Of a stretch of DNA of 64,000 bases, positions 1-10,933 are shown piece by piece. Location of the stretch: NCBI GenBank assembly GCA_012976225.1, contig JAAVVG010000015.1, positions 62,001-126,000 on the forward strand, given 5' to 3'. Each line of letters starts with the position of its first letter. Position 1 is the first letter of the stretch. Source of the stretch: Golubevia sp. BC0850. Taxonomy: Eukaryota > Basidiomycota > Exobasidiomycetes > Golubeviales > Golubeviaceae. The position numbers were made by a program, and so were the translations under genes. Below the pieces are notes generated by a model. The model was given only the letters and a program-made list of their open reading frames with translations, was not told the origin of the DNA and made no database searches.

Positions 1-245
1 CGTGGAAGGAGGGGGAGCCAAGGGCTTCTTTGCCTCTGTACCCTCTGGAAACCAAGCTGGTCTGAAGAATCTGGTTGATGTAGTCTGAAATCCGAAATTG
101 GAAAGGCAGTAAGTCGAAAAGTAGACACAAAAGAGAGAGAGAGTCGCGTGCACGAGCCAGGCCACATTAAGAGAAAAAAAAGTTGGGATCTTGGAACTTG
201 TTTCCCCTAACAGGACTCTCACTTTCTACAAGCAATCCTTGCAAG

Positions 246-2755
246 ATGAACATGAGCGTAGCCAGTGGAAGTCAGTCGGATTATGAAATGGATAATTCGA
301 TTCAATCTCGTCATTCAAACCAGAAGAAAACGCAAAGTGATTATTCAATCTTCTTCTCGGATTCAACTGGAAATTTGAGATTCTTAGCTGCTCCATCTTC
401 AAAACAAGATCTTCTACCAAATCCAATCAGAGTCAACTTAAACATTCCAACTCATTTAATCGATTCTTGGAATGAAAACTTAGTTGGAAATAAGAATAGA
501 GCGGTTCAGAGGGTAGCAGAGGGATGCCTTAAAGATGGAAGTTGGGTGGTGAGTACTGAGCAGCTACACCATGAAATGAGATGAGTTGAATTCTTTCAGA
601 TTGAATTACTATACTTTGAAACTAGAGCTGTTGGAAGTTCAGTTCATTCACCAACTTCTTCTTCCCTTCCTCCTCAGATTGCACTCGCAAGGAAAGATTC
701 AACTATCGATGTTGTCAGACCAGATTCTCCTCTACCTTCTTCCCCTATTCCAACTTCATCAAAAGCACAAGGAAAGCAATCAGTTTCCACCTCAGAGGTG
801 CAAGAGCAGCCTGAGGAACCAGTCTCGGTCAATGCAGAACTGTTGTTCTCCATCAAAGAGACTAGAATGAAGGCTGGAATTGAGAGATGGGTCGGATTGG
901 CTGTAGCTGAAGAGTGAGTAAAGTTCTATAAACCATAAAGAAAGACATGAGATTGAAAAAGAAGAGGTAGTCGGAGGAGAGCGAGGAATTTCAGCAAGGT
1001 AGAGGACAGTTGGAAAGAAGAGAAGGGGAAGCTTCTTTGCTTCATAGCAACCTAGAAACCCAAAAGGCTTGAAGCGTGGCAATCACATTTACAGGACTGA
1101 ATTGAATTTAGCTTTCGATCCGAAAAAACTCTCGAGTTCAAACGGATCAAATCTGACGCTCTCTCTGTCTTCCCTTTCCCACCCCACTTCTCACCAAAAT
1201 TCTTAGCGGCATCTACTCCTGTTCTTCCTCCGGGTTCTTCTCCTTCACGCCTCTGAATTTAAATTCAACTTCCTCAACTTTCCAATCCCCTTCTTCATCC
1301 TCACAGAAATTTGACCTTCCATCTCCACTTCAAACGTTAATCTTTCATCCTTCTTCCAATCCAACTCATTTCGCTTATGGAGGTGAAGAGATTCCGATTT
1401 CTCTCTGGGATTTGAAACTTGCGATTTCAACGCCAGGCAGCAGCACTCAAGCTTCGAAAGGGGACCAAGAAAAGGGAGAAGAAGATTCTCCGATAGAAAC
1501 TGCAGAGGAGACAAGCTCGAAAATCAAGAAGAGGAAAAGACAAGCTGAAATTAAAGCTGCCAATAAGGAATTGATGTGGGGAGAGATTTGGAGAGCTAAG
1601 AACGTGAGTCTTGTTGAATGGATCAGGATTTGCAGTTCTTGAGATCGTCAAGGTTTGGTCGAAATTGGTAGGGCTAGAAGAAACCCTAACATTTAGATTC
1701 CGAACCAACATCAAAAAAGCTTAGCTGACCTATACTTTTAATTCTTTCTACTTCTCACAGTTACCAAACGACTACCTTTCCTTACCTCAAAGAGCAAACA
1801 TCACAGCTTTAACTTTTCTATGCCCATCGACGCAAGCTATCTCAACTGCATCTTCAGATTCTGAAATCCCATCTGTTCAATTAGCAGTCGGAACTAAGGA
1901 AGGTTTGATTAGGGTCTACAATCCATCTTCCGGAGTTAGGAAACATGTTGCTGAACATAAAATCATTCCCAAAAGTCAAAATACTGCTTTGACTGTCAAG
2001 AGTTTGGTTAGTGGATTGAATGAAGGTGAGGTTTTCGTTTCGGATACCACTGGGAAATTGTATGCCGTGGATTGGAGGAGTGGTGCGATTCTTTATTCCT
2101 ATAAAGGTGAGTCCGAGCAAAGAGAAAAAAGAGGGGGTGAGTTGTCTTTGAAGTGGCAAGAGCTGATTAGTGTTCCTCTTCCGTCTTTCATTCCATCGTC
2201 ATCCATCCATCCGACTTTTCTTTCGACCGAATTTTTCAAGACATAAACGGAGCTGCTGTCTCCTTACTTCCACTTCCTCTACCTTTAAGTCCAAACTCGA
2301 AAGAAAATTCAAAGTCTACAACTTCAACTCCAGCTTTACTCTTTTCAGCTTGTCAAGATGATCAAATCAGACTTCATTCAACGAATCCACCGACTCTTAC
2401 AAAGAACGCCGCCAATGCAACTTCTCCCACAGTTGAGAAAAGAGGAGAAACATTATATTCGATTTTCTCAATTGGGAAAGCTCCTGTTGGGATTGTTTGG
2501 AATGGAACTAGACCTGTTGGAGAAATCAAAGTTCAAGAAAGAGAATCAAAGGAAGAGGAAGTTGGAAGTGACGAGGGAGAGGATGAAGACGAGGATGATG
2601 AAGAAGTCTGGGAAGGGTTGCAGGAAGTTGGCGGGAATGGAAAAAGTAATACGAGATCGAAGGAGAGTGGAAAGGTCAAGGAAAATGGAGATGATGAGGA
2701 TGAGAGAGATGAGGAGAAGGAAAAGGAGAGCAGGAGTAAGAGATCTAGAGGTTAG
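246..2755 (+). CDS. NSA1: Ribosome biogenesis protein NSA1 (WDR74 family)
   Basis: WD-repeat factor of pre-60S ribosome assembly in the nucleolus. Five exons fit: 246-548, 678-913, 1207-1603, 1761-2106, 2241-2755 (1797 nt, 598 aa). Every junction has GT..AG and matching phase. Family signatures read across the joins: RKDSTIDVV near residue 106, WVGLAVAEDGIYSCSSSG across the exon 2/3 join, LPNDYLSLP at about 313 (yeast Nsa1 has a similar LPNDFLDL), and VGTKEGLIRVYN near 345. The C-terminal part (about 500-598) is highly acidic, then Lys/Arg-rich, as is usual for nucleolar factors. The start is the first ATG in the open frame; the frame extends upstream without an ATG. Family assignment is established knowledge plus motif recognition. 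Exon 3 start is the least obvious join, but its phase is the only one that reads through. Confidence 0.88.
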
Positions 2756-3282
2756 AGAGATGAAAGCTTGGGTTGGAATTTGGGTTTTAGATAGATGAGA
2801 GAGTGTTTTGTATTCATTGGGTCGTTATTTTCAATCTCTAGATCATGTTCTTTTTAATTTCAAGCCTGTGTTCCTTCCAGACTCCCGGATGACTGTCGTG
2901 TGTCGCTTTGCCAGCGACTCACATGTGTCGACGGATCTCGCTCGAGTTGGAAAGGTATCCAACCTTCCCTTCATGAGACCTTCACCTTAGAGCGCGTATG
3001 CCAGCCTGTCGTTGCTGATCGAAAGAAGTCGAAAGATCAACTTCATACGAATCTCCAATGCCAGTGATAATGTTTCTTCGCTCTATGCTTGACTTTTATT
3101 CGTGGTTGATGCTGAAGAAGGCGAATACCAAGAGACGGCCACCGCGGGTGAAATAAGGCAGCTAGCAGCAGCAACGAAACATCAAGATAAAGCCTTTGCA
3201 GCCACAAGCAGCCACAAGTAGTGATAGAAAAGTAAACAGTAGAGTTTAGAATCATTGCGTATCTACAAGAGGATGAGGTTTC
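2756..3282. other. Intergenic, convergent 3' ends
   Basis: Space between the 3' ends of NSA1 and the aprataxin-like gene. Short open frames exist on both strands but none joins to a recognisable domain. Presumably two 3' UTRs. I see nothing else in it. Confidence 0.6.
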
Positions 3283-4677
3283 TCATTTTTTGCTCTTCGT
3301 GTTTCCTTCTCTATCTTCCTCCGACAGAGTTTCTTCGACCTTTCTCTTATTCCACTTTTCATCATTTCGTTGTTCAGTTTCAGACTTTGCTTGAACCTGG
3401 TTGGCTGCCACCTCTCCTCCAATTTCTCCACTTGAACTGGAATTGGCAAGCTCATGTTGCTCTGAACTCTGTTTGACTTTAGCTAGCCAAGCTTGAAGGA
3501 GATGCTGCTTAAGGTTGGGAATATTCTTGTAAGTGACTTGATTGTGGAAAGATACAAGGTCCTTCTTCAAAAGCTCATCGTACGCTTTGGCTGATTTGGG
3601 AAGCTGTGGATATTGAGATGAAGGCGATTCTGTTCAGCTTGAATGAAAGATCTAGTGAAGAGAGGTCGACTCTTTGCTTTGCTTTTCATAAAGATGAAAG
3701 GGAGATAAGAAAGCTCAATAGCCAGATCAAGCCACTTCGATGGACGCATCAAGCTCCTTGCGAAACTCACAGAAGTCATGCCTTGTTCGACGTATTCTTG
3801 AATAGTTTTGAGATGCAAGAAGAATCCATGATCATGTTTGAAGGAGAGGTAACTTGCAGAAGTCAGAACCGAGAGAGAGAGAGGGGAGAGAGCGTAAGTG
3901 ACGAAGGCGCAGAGCTGCAGCTCGTCACTGTCTGATCTCGGTCCTCCATACTGACTGCTTCTTGTTTTTCAGTCTATCAGATACTAGGTCTCCAGAAATG
4001 ACGTGAGCATGAGCCCACTGCATGCTAGGAACAGCGTGAAAACCTGAATGGATTGCCCAAGGAGCTCCAATCTTTTTCTTGCTGTTGTAAGGTGAGGGCG
4101 TGTTGATCATTTCTTCTTCTATCTCTCTAATCAGCTTTTTTTTTGGGAGGGATAAAGAGAGTCCATTCGTGAGCTTAGAAGATCGAGAAGCAGGGACTTC
4201 TCGTTGTCCACTCACTTTTTTACTGGCCAATTCTATCTTTTTCAAGACTCGCTCAGCATGTGGACTCTTGAGTAGAGAGTTCAAAGACTCCAAATGAGAG
4301 TCCGGAACAGTCTTGGAACCTGTTGTCGAGTCAAGAGGGAAGCCTGATCTTGGTAGGACAAGATAGTGAAACTTGGCCTTCGAGAAGAGCAAGTCAGCAT
4401 GGGAAGAGTACGAGAACCTAGATGTGCAAGTTCTCACCTTCTCAAAGCCATCATAAATAGTCATGGTATATTCGTCGTAGCATTTGATCTCAGTGGGAGG
4501 GATTTTCGAAGGATCTTTGTGTTTTGCGTGGTTTGCGAGAGCAGCACTCCAATTTGTAGACTGGCTTGACCATTGACCACTTGATTTACTGCTAGACATG
4601 ATTGATCTACTCAAATTGAAGACTTTAAAGTTGGACTGAAGTATAGAATGAGAAGGAGGCCTCAACATTCGATGCAA
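3283..4677 (-). CDS. Aprataxin/HNT3-like HIT-domain DNA repair protein
   Basis: Aprataxins remove AMP from abortive DNA ligation ends. Three exons on the minus strand: 4677-3956, 3852-3771, 3603-3283 (374 aa from the first ATG). The HIT domain is clear: IYDGFEK near residue 75, FHYLVLPR, GFHAVPSMQWAHAHVIS and LKNKKHYLSFKHDHGFF, the last spanning intron 1. The nucleophile-type His and the last His of the triad are present; the first is Trp (yeast Hnt3 has Asn there). The C-terminal C2H2 finger seen in the family is recognisable by alignment (NIPNLKQHLLQAW) but three of its four zinc ligands are changed (Ser, Asn, Ala). A second ATG at 4599 would give 348 aa; the extra 26 residues look basic and Ser/Leu-rich, like a mitochondrial presequence. 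The long insertion between the HIT halves is low complexity. Head-to-head with the next gene. Confidence 0.85.
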
Positions 4678-4756
4678 AGAAAGAGTTGGCTTGAGAATCC
4701 TCTCTCGCTCTCTCCCTCCTAATAGCCACCACCCCTAATCATTCTATCCTCTCAAG
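4678..4756. promoter_or_regulatory. Short divergent promoter
   Basis: Only 79 bp separate the outermost ATGs of the aprataxin-like gene (-) and the membrane protein gene (+), so both must share regulatory DNA. The stretch is pyrimidine-rich on the plus strand, with CTCTCGCTCTCTCCCTCC. No TATA box is evident. Confidence 0.45.
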
Positions 4757-7501
4757 ATGTTCTCCCCCATGTCTTCTGGTAGAGATTCATGGCAGAATGA
4801 ACCAGCTTCAATCAAACCAGGAAGATTCAGAGCTCATCATTCCTCTAATCAGTCCAATCTTAATACTGGTTCAACTGCCTCTACCTCTTCCCCTAACAAT
4901 CCTAATCCTAATCTAAATCTCAGCTGCAATTCCTCAAATCACAGTGCAGCTCCGCCTTCAAGACAGCAGCCTTTCTATTCTCATTTCTGGTCTTCTAATG
5001 ACAATTCATCAAACGATCCAATTCATAACCATCATCGGAATCATCCTCACTCCAAACCCAAAGCTATCAACTCGAACTCTTTCGCTCCAAGTTTCGCTCC
5101 AGAAGCAGCTCGTAGGAAAGAGAGACTTGGTAGAACTAGAATGGATTCATTGGGTGGAACCTCTGGTTCTGGTTTCAGGAGGAACGGTCAGCCAAAGAAG
5201 AGGAGTTGGGCTTTGAACCTCTTTCGACCAAGGAGGGAGGTCGTCGAGATTCTCTTGGAGAGTTGGTGGAAGAGATGGGGTATTCTGGCTGTAGCCCCTA
5301 GTCTATTGGTGAGTATTAAGAGTATACAAAAGTGCAGATAAGGTGGAACAGGGCTTGTGTAGGCGAATAGCGATGGCATGCAGCTGGAGAGAGCAACACT
5401 TCTCACTCCCTGTCCCTTTACTCTGGGTCTCCCTTCTTCTTCCTGCTCCTTGTTGCCTTCTCCAATAGGTCTGGTTCTGGTGTGCAGTTCCGTTCCCCAA
5501 GTCAGATCCATACGACAACTCTCCGCCCTGGTGTGGTCCTCCTCTGGACAACAGCCCCTCCAATCCTCCTTGGTGCGGATCCGACCCTCAAGCTGGCGCA
5601 TCAAGTACGACCCTCTACTCCAATGACTCTCTCATCTTTGCATCTCAGCCTAACCTCGAAGCGAGCTCTAGCTCTACTGAATCACTGTCTCTAATCGGTC
5701 TGGTCTTTGCCTTCTTGAACAAGCTTCTGGAAGTCGGCGGCAATCTCCCTTTGGCTTTAAGATCTGGATCCAATTCATTTCTATCCACTTCTACTGAAGT
5801 AGGGAAACATCCGACAGTAGATGCCAACTTCTGGTTCTTCTTGATCTTCTACTACGGAATTTACTGTGCAGTGGGTGAGTCTTACTCTCAAAGATGAATG
5901 CCCCTTTTCCCCTCTGATGTGATCTCTGATCCTCGCACTTCTTACCCTTTTTCCAGCTCTTGTCTACATCACTCAGCTGTTCTCCCTCTATCGATTGAAT
6001 TGGTGGCCAGCTGCTCTGGGAGCTAAGACCTCCTACGCAGCTTTCTGGCTATTATCTCTCTGTGCTGGATACGGACTCCACGTTCTCGATCCACTGGGAA
6101 GCGAAGCCAGCAATGGAAAGAAGTCAAGGATGAACGGAAGTCAAGAGTCGGACCCAGATGATATTCAGTGGCAGAGGAAGACTCTATGGGTAGGGCTAGC
6201 TTTTGCTACGATGTCTATGCCTGCTCTGGTCTGCTTGGCTGGTCTCAGAAGAAGTGGCAGACAAAACTATCGGCATAGTCTGACAGAGGCTCAAAAGAGT
6301 GAGTGCTTGCTTCTTACTCTTCCCCTTGTCTCTCCAATGACTAAACAGCTTGCCCTCGCATCTCCTTTCTTTCACTAGCCTTTCTCGAACGACAGCTGGC
6401 TCGAAGGATCCCAGCTTCTTATATTCGATTCCTCTGGTTCATATCTACGATAGGAATGGCTCTCTTTGCTCTGATCGCAGGTCAAGGATATGCCAGTGTC
6501 TACCTCTCAACTCTCCCTCATACCGGACTAGATGGAACTGCTTACGTGACGTTCTGGATGACAACGGTAAACGTCTTAGCAGTAGCAACTCATTGGATCC
6601 TAGAAGAAAAGGTCAAATCCAGAGCTCTCCTCTTCGTCTTCAAGTATTATTACTTCTTGGTTTATTTCATCTTTTACCGAAACCTTTTCGCAAGATTGCA
6701 ATCTCTAGATCAATTCGCTTTCGTTCAATTGCTGAGTTCCTTCTGGGTTTGCATTTGGTATCCTTTCTCAATGACTTCGGTTTGTCATCGAATCACCCAA
6801 TACTTCAATCCGGAACCTAAAAGTTGGGAAGAATATGTCGAATCAGTTGGTTTGGCTTTCTATTTGAGAAATTTGGCTCAGAACACTTCAATGCTGGCTT
6901 TCCTCGGATGGGTTTCCATTCTTCACTTCGGTCCGAATCAACGTGAGTAGCAAAAGTGGAACGGGAAGGTTGAGAGGTTGCTTCTGTCATGTTCAATCTT
7001 CTCACCCGACCCTGCGACTACTCTCTACCCTCAGATCTATACCCATTCTTCGCTTTCGATGACAAGAGAGATCCTTACAACTATCAGTTGACCATGCTCG
7101 GTTCCTTGGCGATTTGGGGTTCCGAGTTGTTCTCTTCTTATATTGCTAGAGAGGTGAGTTCCGAATGACGACTTCCACAAGTCTTAACCCTTCCGCCCTT
7201 TTGCTGTCAGTCGAGAACCTATAGGACGCCACTAACCACCTTTCTTCCCTCGACCTTTCATTCCAGCTATGCAAATTCGCCTTCCAAGTCGATGTGACCA
7301 ATCTCGGTCTGGACGAGATGCGCGAATACCCGGAGATAGTTCCAACTTGTGTCTGGACTAGTATTCATGTCTTGATGGACATGCTTCTGTTCTTGATTGT
7401 AAGTGATGATCGTCTGTTCGAGGTGTGAAGGGCTTACCTTTCTGACCCTTTGCCTGCCTCTTTTCTTTCTTCTGACGACCCAGAAATTGAACTTCCAGTA
7501 G
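4757..7501 (+). CDS. Polytopic membrane protein of unknown family
   Basis: Seven exons: 4757-5308, 5469-5874, 5957-6298, 6379-6942, 7035-7153, 7267-7398, 7484-7501 (2133 nt, 710 aa). The last exon is 18 nt. Residues 1 to about 160 are Ser/Asn/His-rich and probably cytosolic, ending in a basic patch (RRKERLGRTR, KKRSW). Then come roughly 8-10 hydrophobic segments, for example GILAVAPSLLVWFWCAV, FWFFLIFYYGIYCAVALVY, AFWLLSLCAGYG, FISTIGMALFALIAGQG, FVQLLSSFWVCIWYPF and WTSIHVLMDMLLFLI. The loop PFPKSDPYDNSPPWCGPP is Pro/Cys-rich. I do not recognise the family and see no catalytic motif. It could be a transporter or an ER/vacuolar scaffold; the sequence does not decide. Confidence refers to the gene model. 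Confidence 0.8.
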
Positions 7502-7774
7502 ACATGCTCTTTACTCGAAATTTAAATCTTTGAGCCATCTCTTCCTTTGAATGATCAATCGATCCGTATTCCCCAGCAAGCTCCTTCTATTAGACTTTTC
7601 AATCATCAATCTCAATATTCCACTAATTATCTCTACTTTCAATGTACATCTGATACGTCTTACCCATTTTCGTCACGAATTTTAATGATACCCTCGAAAA
7701 GATGTGAGTCTTGAAGAGAGAATCTATCTCACCACTCTGCTTTGAAGATCTGAAGAGCTCTCTCTCAAACACAC

Positions 7775-10204
7775 ATGATCCCAAGACGATTTTTCTATCC
7801 CTCGAAACCTGCTCACCTTTCGAGTCTAGCCGTTATCTCAACTTCAACTTCAACTTCAGCTCTGAGTGGAATGCCTAAGATCAAGTCGAAGAAGCAAAGG
7901 CAGCAGCGTAGGAATCAGGATAGGAATGAACCAGCTGAAGATGGTCAGCTGCCTTACTCTTCAGCCTCAGGCCAGCCAGCCCAATATCAATCTAGAGGAA
8001 ATGTATCAGATTCACACTCATGGCAGAATAGAGGTAGAGATAGAGATCAAGAGGGAGGTAAAAGCTGGGAACAAGAAGAGGCAAGTCAATCTGAAATGAT
8101 GAACAATCGTTGGAGTGAACTCGGTCATTCTCAGTCAAGTACGAGTAGAGATCAAAGTGGATATGGATACCAGAAACGTTATTCAACAGGAGGGGATTAT
8201 GGCTATCACCAGGGAAGCAGTAGGAATGGATCTTACTCAGACAATCACCAATTCAACTATCCTCAAAATTGGTCTTCAGCTCCTGGTAATCACAATCAAG
8301 GTTATTACCAGACACCAAACCCTTCAGCTCACTACTCTCAATCAAGTTCAAGTCATCAAGATCGAAGCTGGAGGACCAACTTTCGTTCCTTATCCTCTTC
8401 TCCATACGCTTATCCTCCTCAACCTCAACCTCAGCAGTCTAGAAATTTCCAAGCTTCTTCTTCTATTTCTTCTCAACGATACGATGGAAACTATGATCCT
8501 ACCTCTGGAGGACTGCCTCCAAAAGATCGAAGTTCGAAGAAAGGAAAAGGTCAGCGTAAAGGAAGGTCAAACGACGATCAGCATCCTCAGAATTCGAATA
8601 CAGGTTTCAATTCTCTTCCTTATCATCCTTACCGTAATAGTTCTGGCTCCTCCAACTTCAACTCTACCTACAATTCTTATTCCAATTATCCTGATCAGAA
8701 TCCATCAGCTTCTTTCAATAACCAAACTTCATCCTTTAACAATTCTGGTTCCAATCCGATTCCTAGCGCTTCCAGATCTAGAACCTATAAATCCCCATCT
8801 CCAATCGCTTTAACACCTCGTTCAAGTTATCTTTCTGAAGTTTCAAATCCTTCAACTCTCATTCCTCCAAAAGCCTGCTCTACTTCTTCAACAACGATTT
8901 CAGAACTAGAACCCAATTCAAGCATGCCTCTTTTGATCTTAGATTTAAATGGGACTTTGCTTCATAGGAAGAAGGCTTCTAAGCAGGTGCAAGGCGGGAA
9001 AGATTCAAGTAGACCGGATTCAAGACCTTTTCTCAAAAGCTTTTTGAGATACTGCTTGGGAGATGGAGAAGTTGAGGGGAGCGATTTGAGTGGAAAGGGA
9101 AAGGGGAAGAGCAAGATGGGAGAAGAGGTGGGATATCCTCATGGCAGTCATTTTTGGTCGGACAAGAGAAAGAAGAATGAGGGCTTCGAAGTAGAATCAG
9201 ATAATGAGAATGGGAAATTGAAAACAGATGAGGAGAGAGAAGTTGCGGATGGAAAGATTAGACAGAGGTGGAACGTTTTGATTTGGTCTTCTGCTCAACC
9301 TCAAAATGTTGATAGCATGGTCAGAGCTCTTCTACCGGATCCGTACAACAATTCTCAGGATCAAACTTTGGAGGAGAATGTCGAACTTTCAGAGGAAGAC
9401 ACCCCTCAAGGTCAAGATCGGGAAGTCAATTGTTCACATCAAGGTCCAACTACCTCTTCCTTTCTCAGAGTGTATGCTCGAGATACATTAATCAGACAAG
9501 CCAAGTTCTCAACTAAGTGTCAGAGTATTAAAGACCTAGAGATCGTTTGGAAAGCTCTCAACACTGGAGATGAATCGGAAGTGCTAGCTGAAGACAGATG
9601 GCTCAAAGAGAATTCATCTGAAACAAATCAAGATCAAGATATGAAAGAAGATCTGTCAAACTCAAAATTTGGATCCCACAACACGATCTTGCTAGACGAT
9701 TCAATAGATAAGACTGGAATGCAACCTTTCAATCATTTATTCCTCGAAGAATATGATGGAATGATGGCTGGGAGAACTAAAGAATTTCAACGATTCCTTC
9801 GAACAAAATTAGGTGGAGGAGAAATCGAGGTTGAAGAAGTACAAGTTGAAGATGAGAAAGAAGTCAATCGTAGAGAAGAAAGTGGAATCTTTCAATATAG
9901 GATTGACACTGCTTTACTTCAAGTCATTGGCGTCTTGGAACATGCTAGATGGCAAAGTAATGTTGGGAATTGGATTAAAGAAGGTGGATTGGGTGGATTT
10001 GGTTCTACTGGTAAAGGAGCTTCGAAAGCTGCTTTTGAGATTGTAGCTAAGGTTTTGATTGATGAAGAAGGAAGACAAGAGATAGAAGAGACGAGAGATG
10101 GTAAACCAAGGTTGGAAATTGAGTTGGAAGAGAGAAAGGCAGGTTTTTGGGTCGAAGAAGGATTGAAAGCTTTGAAGAGAGCGGGAATTCCTGTCGAGAT
10201 TTAA
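7775..10204 (+). CDS. NIF/FCP1-like HAD-fold protein with long disordered N-terminus
   Basis: Intronless 809-aa frame. Residues ~30-370 are low complexity (Ser, Gln, Asn, Tyr, Gly), with basic tracts near 35-50. The C-terminal half is a NIF/FCP1-type HAD domain: motif I MPLLILDLNGTLL near 385, RPDSRPFLKSFLRYCL, NVLIWSSAQPQNVDSMVRALL, then YARDTLI and NTILLDDSIDK near 640. Canonical members have DxDGT; here the second Asp is Asn (DLNGT), so acid/base catalysis may be altered. The motif III/IV acidic pair is kept. Known members dephosphorylate Ser/Thr in RNA polymerase II tails and other proteins; whether this one is active is open. A second ATG at 7871 (MPKIKSKKQRQQRR) is a plausible start. 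The first 32 residues have a weak presequence look. Confidence 0.82.
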   Translation: MIPRRFFYPSKPAHLSSLAVISTSTSTSALSGMPKIKSKKQRQQRRNQDRNEPAEDGQLPYSSASGQPAQYQSRGNVSDSHSWQNRGRDRDQEGGKSWEQEEASQSEMMNNRWSELGHSQSSTSRDQSGYGYQKRYSTGGDYGYHQGSSRNGSYSDNHQFNYPQNWSSAPGNHNQGYYQTPNPSAHYSQSSSSHQDRSWRTNFRSLSSSPYAYPPQPQPQQSRNFQASSSISSQRYDGNYDPTSGGLPPKDRSSKKGKGQRKGRSNDDQHPQNSNTGFNSLPYHPYRNSSGSSNFNSTYNSYSNYPDQNPSASFNNQTSSFNNSGSNPIPSASRSRTYKSPSPIALTPRSSYLSEVSNPSTLIPPKACSTSSTTISELEPNSSMPLLILDLNGTLLHRKKASKQVQGGKDSSRPDSRPFLKSFLRYCLGDGEVEGSDLSGKGKGKSKMGEEVGYPHGSHFWSDKRKKNEGFEVESDNENGKLKTDEEREVADGKIRQRWNVLIWSSAQPQNVDSMVRALLPDPYNNSQDQTLEENVELSEEDTPQGQDREVNCSHQGPTTSSFLRVYARDTLIRQAKFSTKCQSIKDLEIVWKALNTGDESEVLAEDRWLKENSSETNQDQDMKEDLSNSKFGSHNTILLDDSIDKTGMQPFNHLFLEEYDGMMAGRTKEFQRFLRTKLGGGEIEVEEVQVEDEKEVNRREESGIFQYRIDTALLQVIGVLEHARWQSNVGNWIKEGGLGGFGSTGKGASKAAFEIVAKVLIDEEGRQEIEETRDGKPRLEIELEERKAGFWVEEGLKALKRAGIPVEI

Positions 10205-10933
10205 AGATTTAGAATCAGGGGGTCAATTAGAAGGTAGACAGACCCATGTGTTGTACTTGTACCTTTAATGCATTCTTGTAGAGACTTGTTCGACTGCGAG
10301 GCTCTGAAAAGCTTCTCAAGACTAGAGCCCCTTTTTGAAATCATCGTGGAAAAGACGAACTGAGAATTCGTCATAACAAGAGAAGGGAGTTGCGAAAATG
10401 TGAGGTAAAAATTCGAGATGTAAATTAGGAGTTCGGAATTCAGAAAGAGACTGGAAGTGAAGAAGAGACCCTTTTTTTGAACGAAACAAGATATATCAGG
10501 TCTAAGTTGAGGGGCATTGACACTGCAAAAGGAAGGAGTTTGATGAGGGAACAAACAAAGAGAAGGAAGAAAAGAGATTTTCACCGAGGGAGAACAATTG
10601 TTGCATGGTGGATTCGTTATTTAAGAAAACCAAGAAAAATGAAACAGAATGAGATTTGGGGAGACACGTAAAAAGATTGAAAGGACCGGGTTTGAGGGTT
10701 GAAGAAAGAGGGAGGGGGAGAGAGAGTAGGTTCTATTGATAACAAAATGAAATTTAGAAAGTGAGAGGAAAGAATAGAAGTGAACTGGAAAAAGAAAGTC
10801 GTGTAAAGGAATTTTAGAGATCTGTCTTGTGTTGATGTCAAAGCAGCTGAAGCAAGAATTGAAATCTTGAGGACCGACCCATTTCAGACCACATCTTCCC
10901 TTTCCCTTCCCTCTTCCCTACTAAATTTCACCT
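10205..10933. other. Intergenic, convergent 3' ends
   Basis: Between the 3' ends of the HAD-protein gene and SMI1. Purine-rich on the plus strand with runs of GAGAGA and AAAGAG. Short frames of 60-127 codons occur on both strands but have no domain signature. Presumed 3' UTRs. Confidence 0.55.

Noticed and set aside
1-245. Possible end of another gene at the left edge
   Set aside because: No open frame with a signature; most likely the NSA1 5' flank.
8115-8813. 232-codon plus-strand frame
   Set aside because: Alternate frame of the low-complexity N-terminus of the HAD protein; composition is dominated by Ile/Leu/Thr from shifted Ser/Asn codons.
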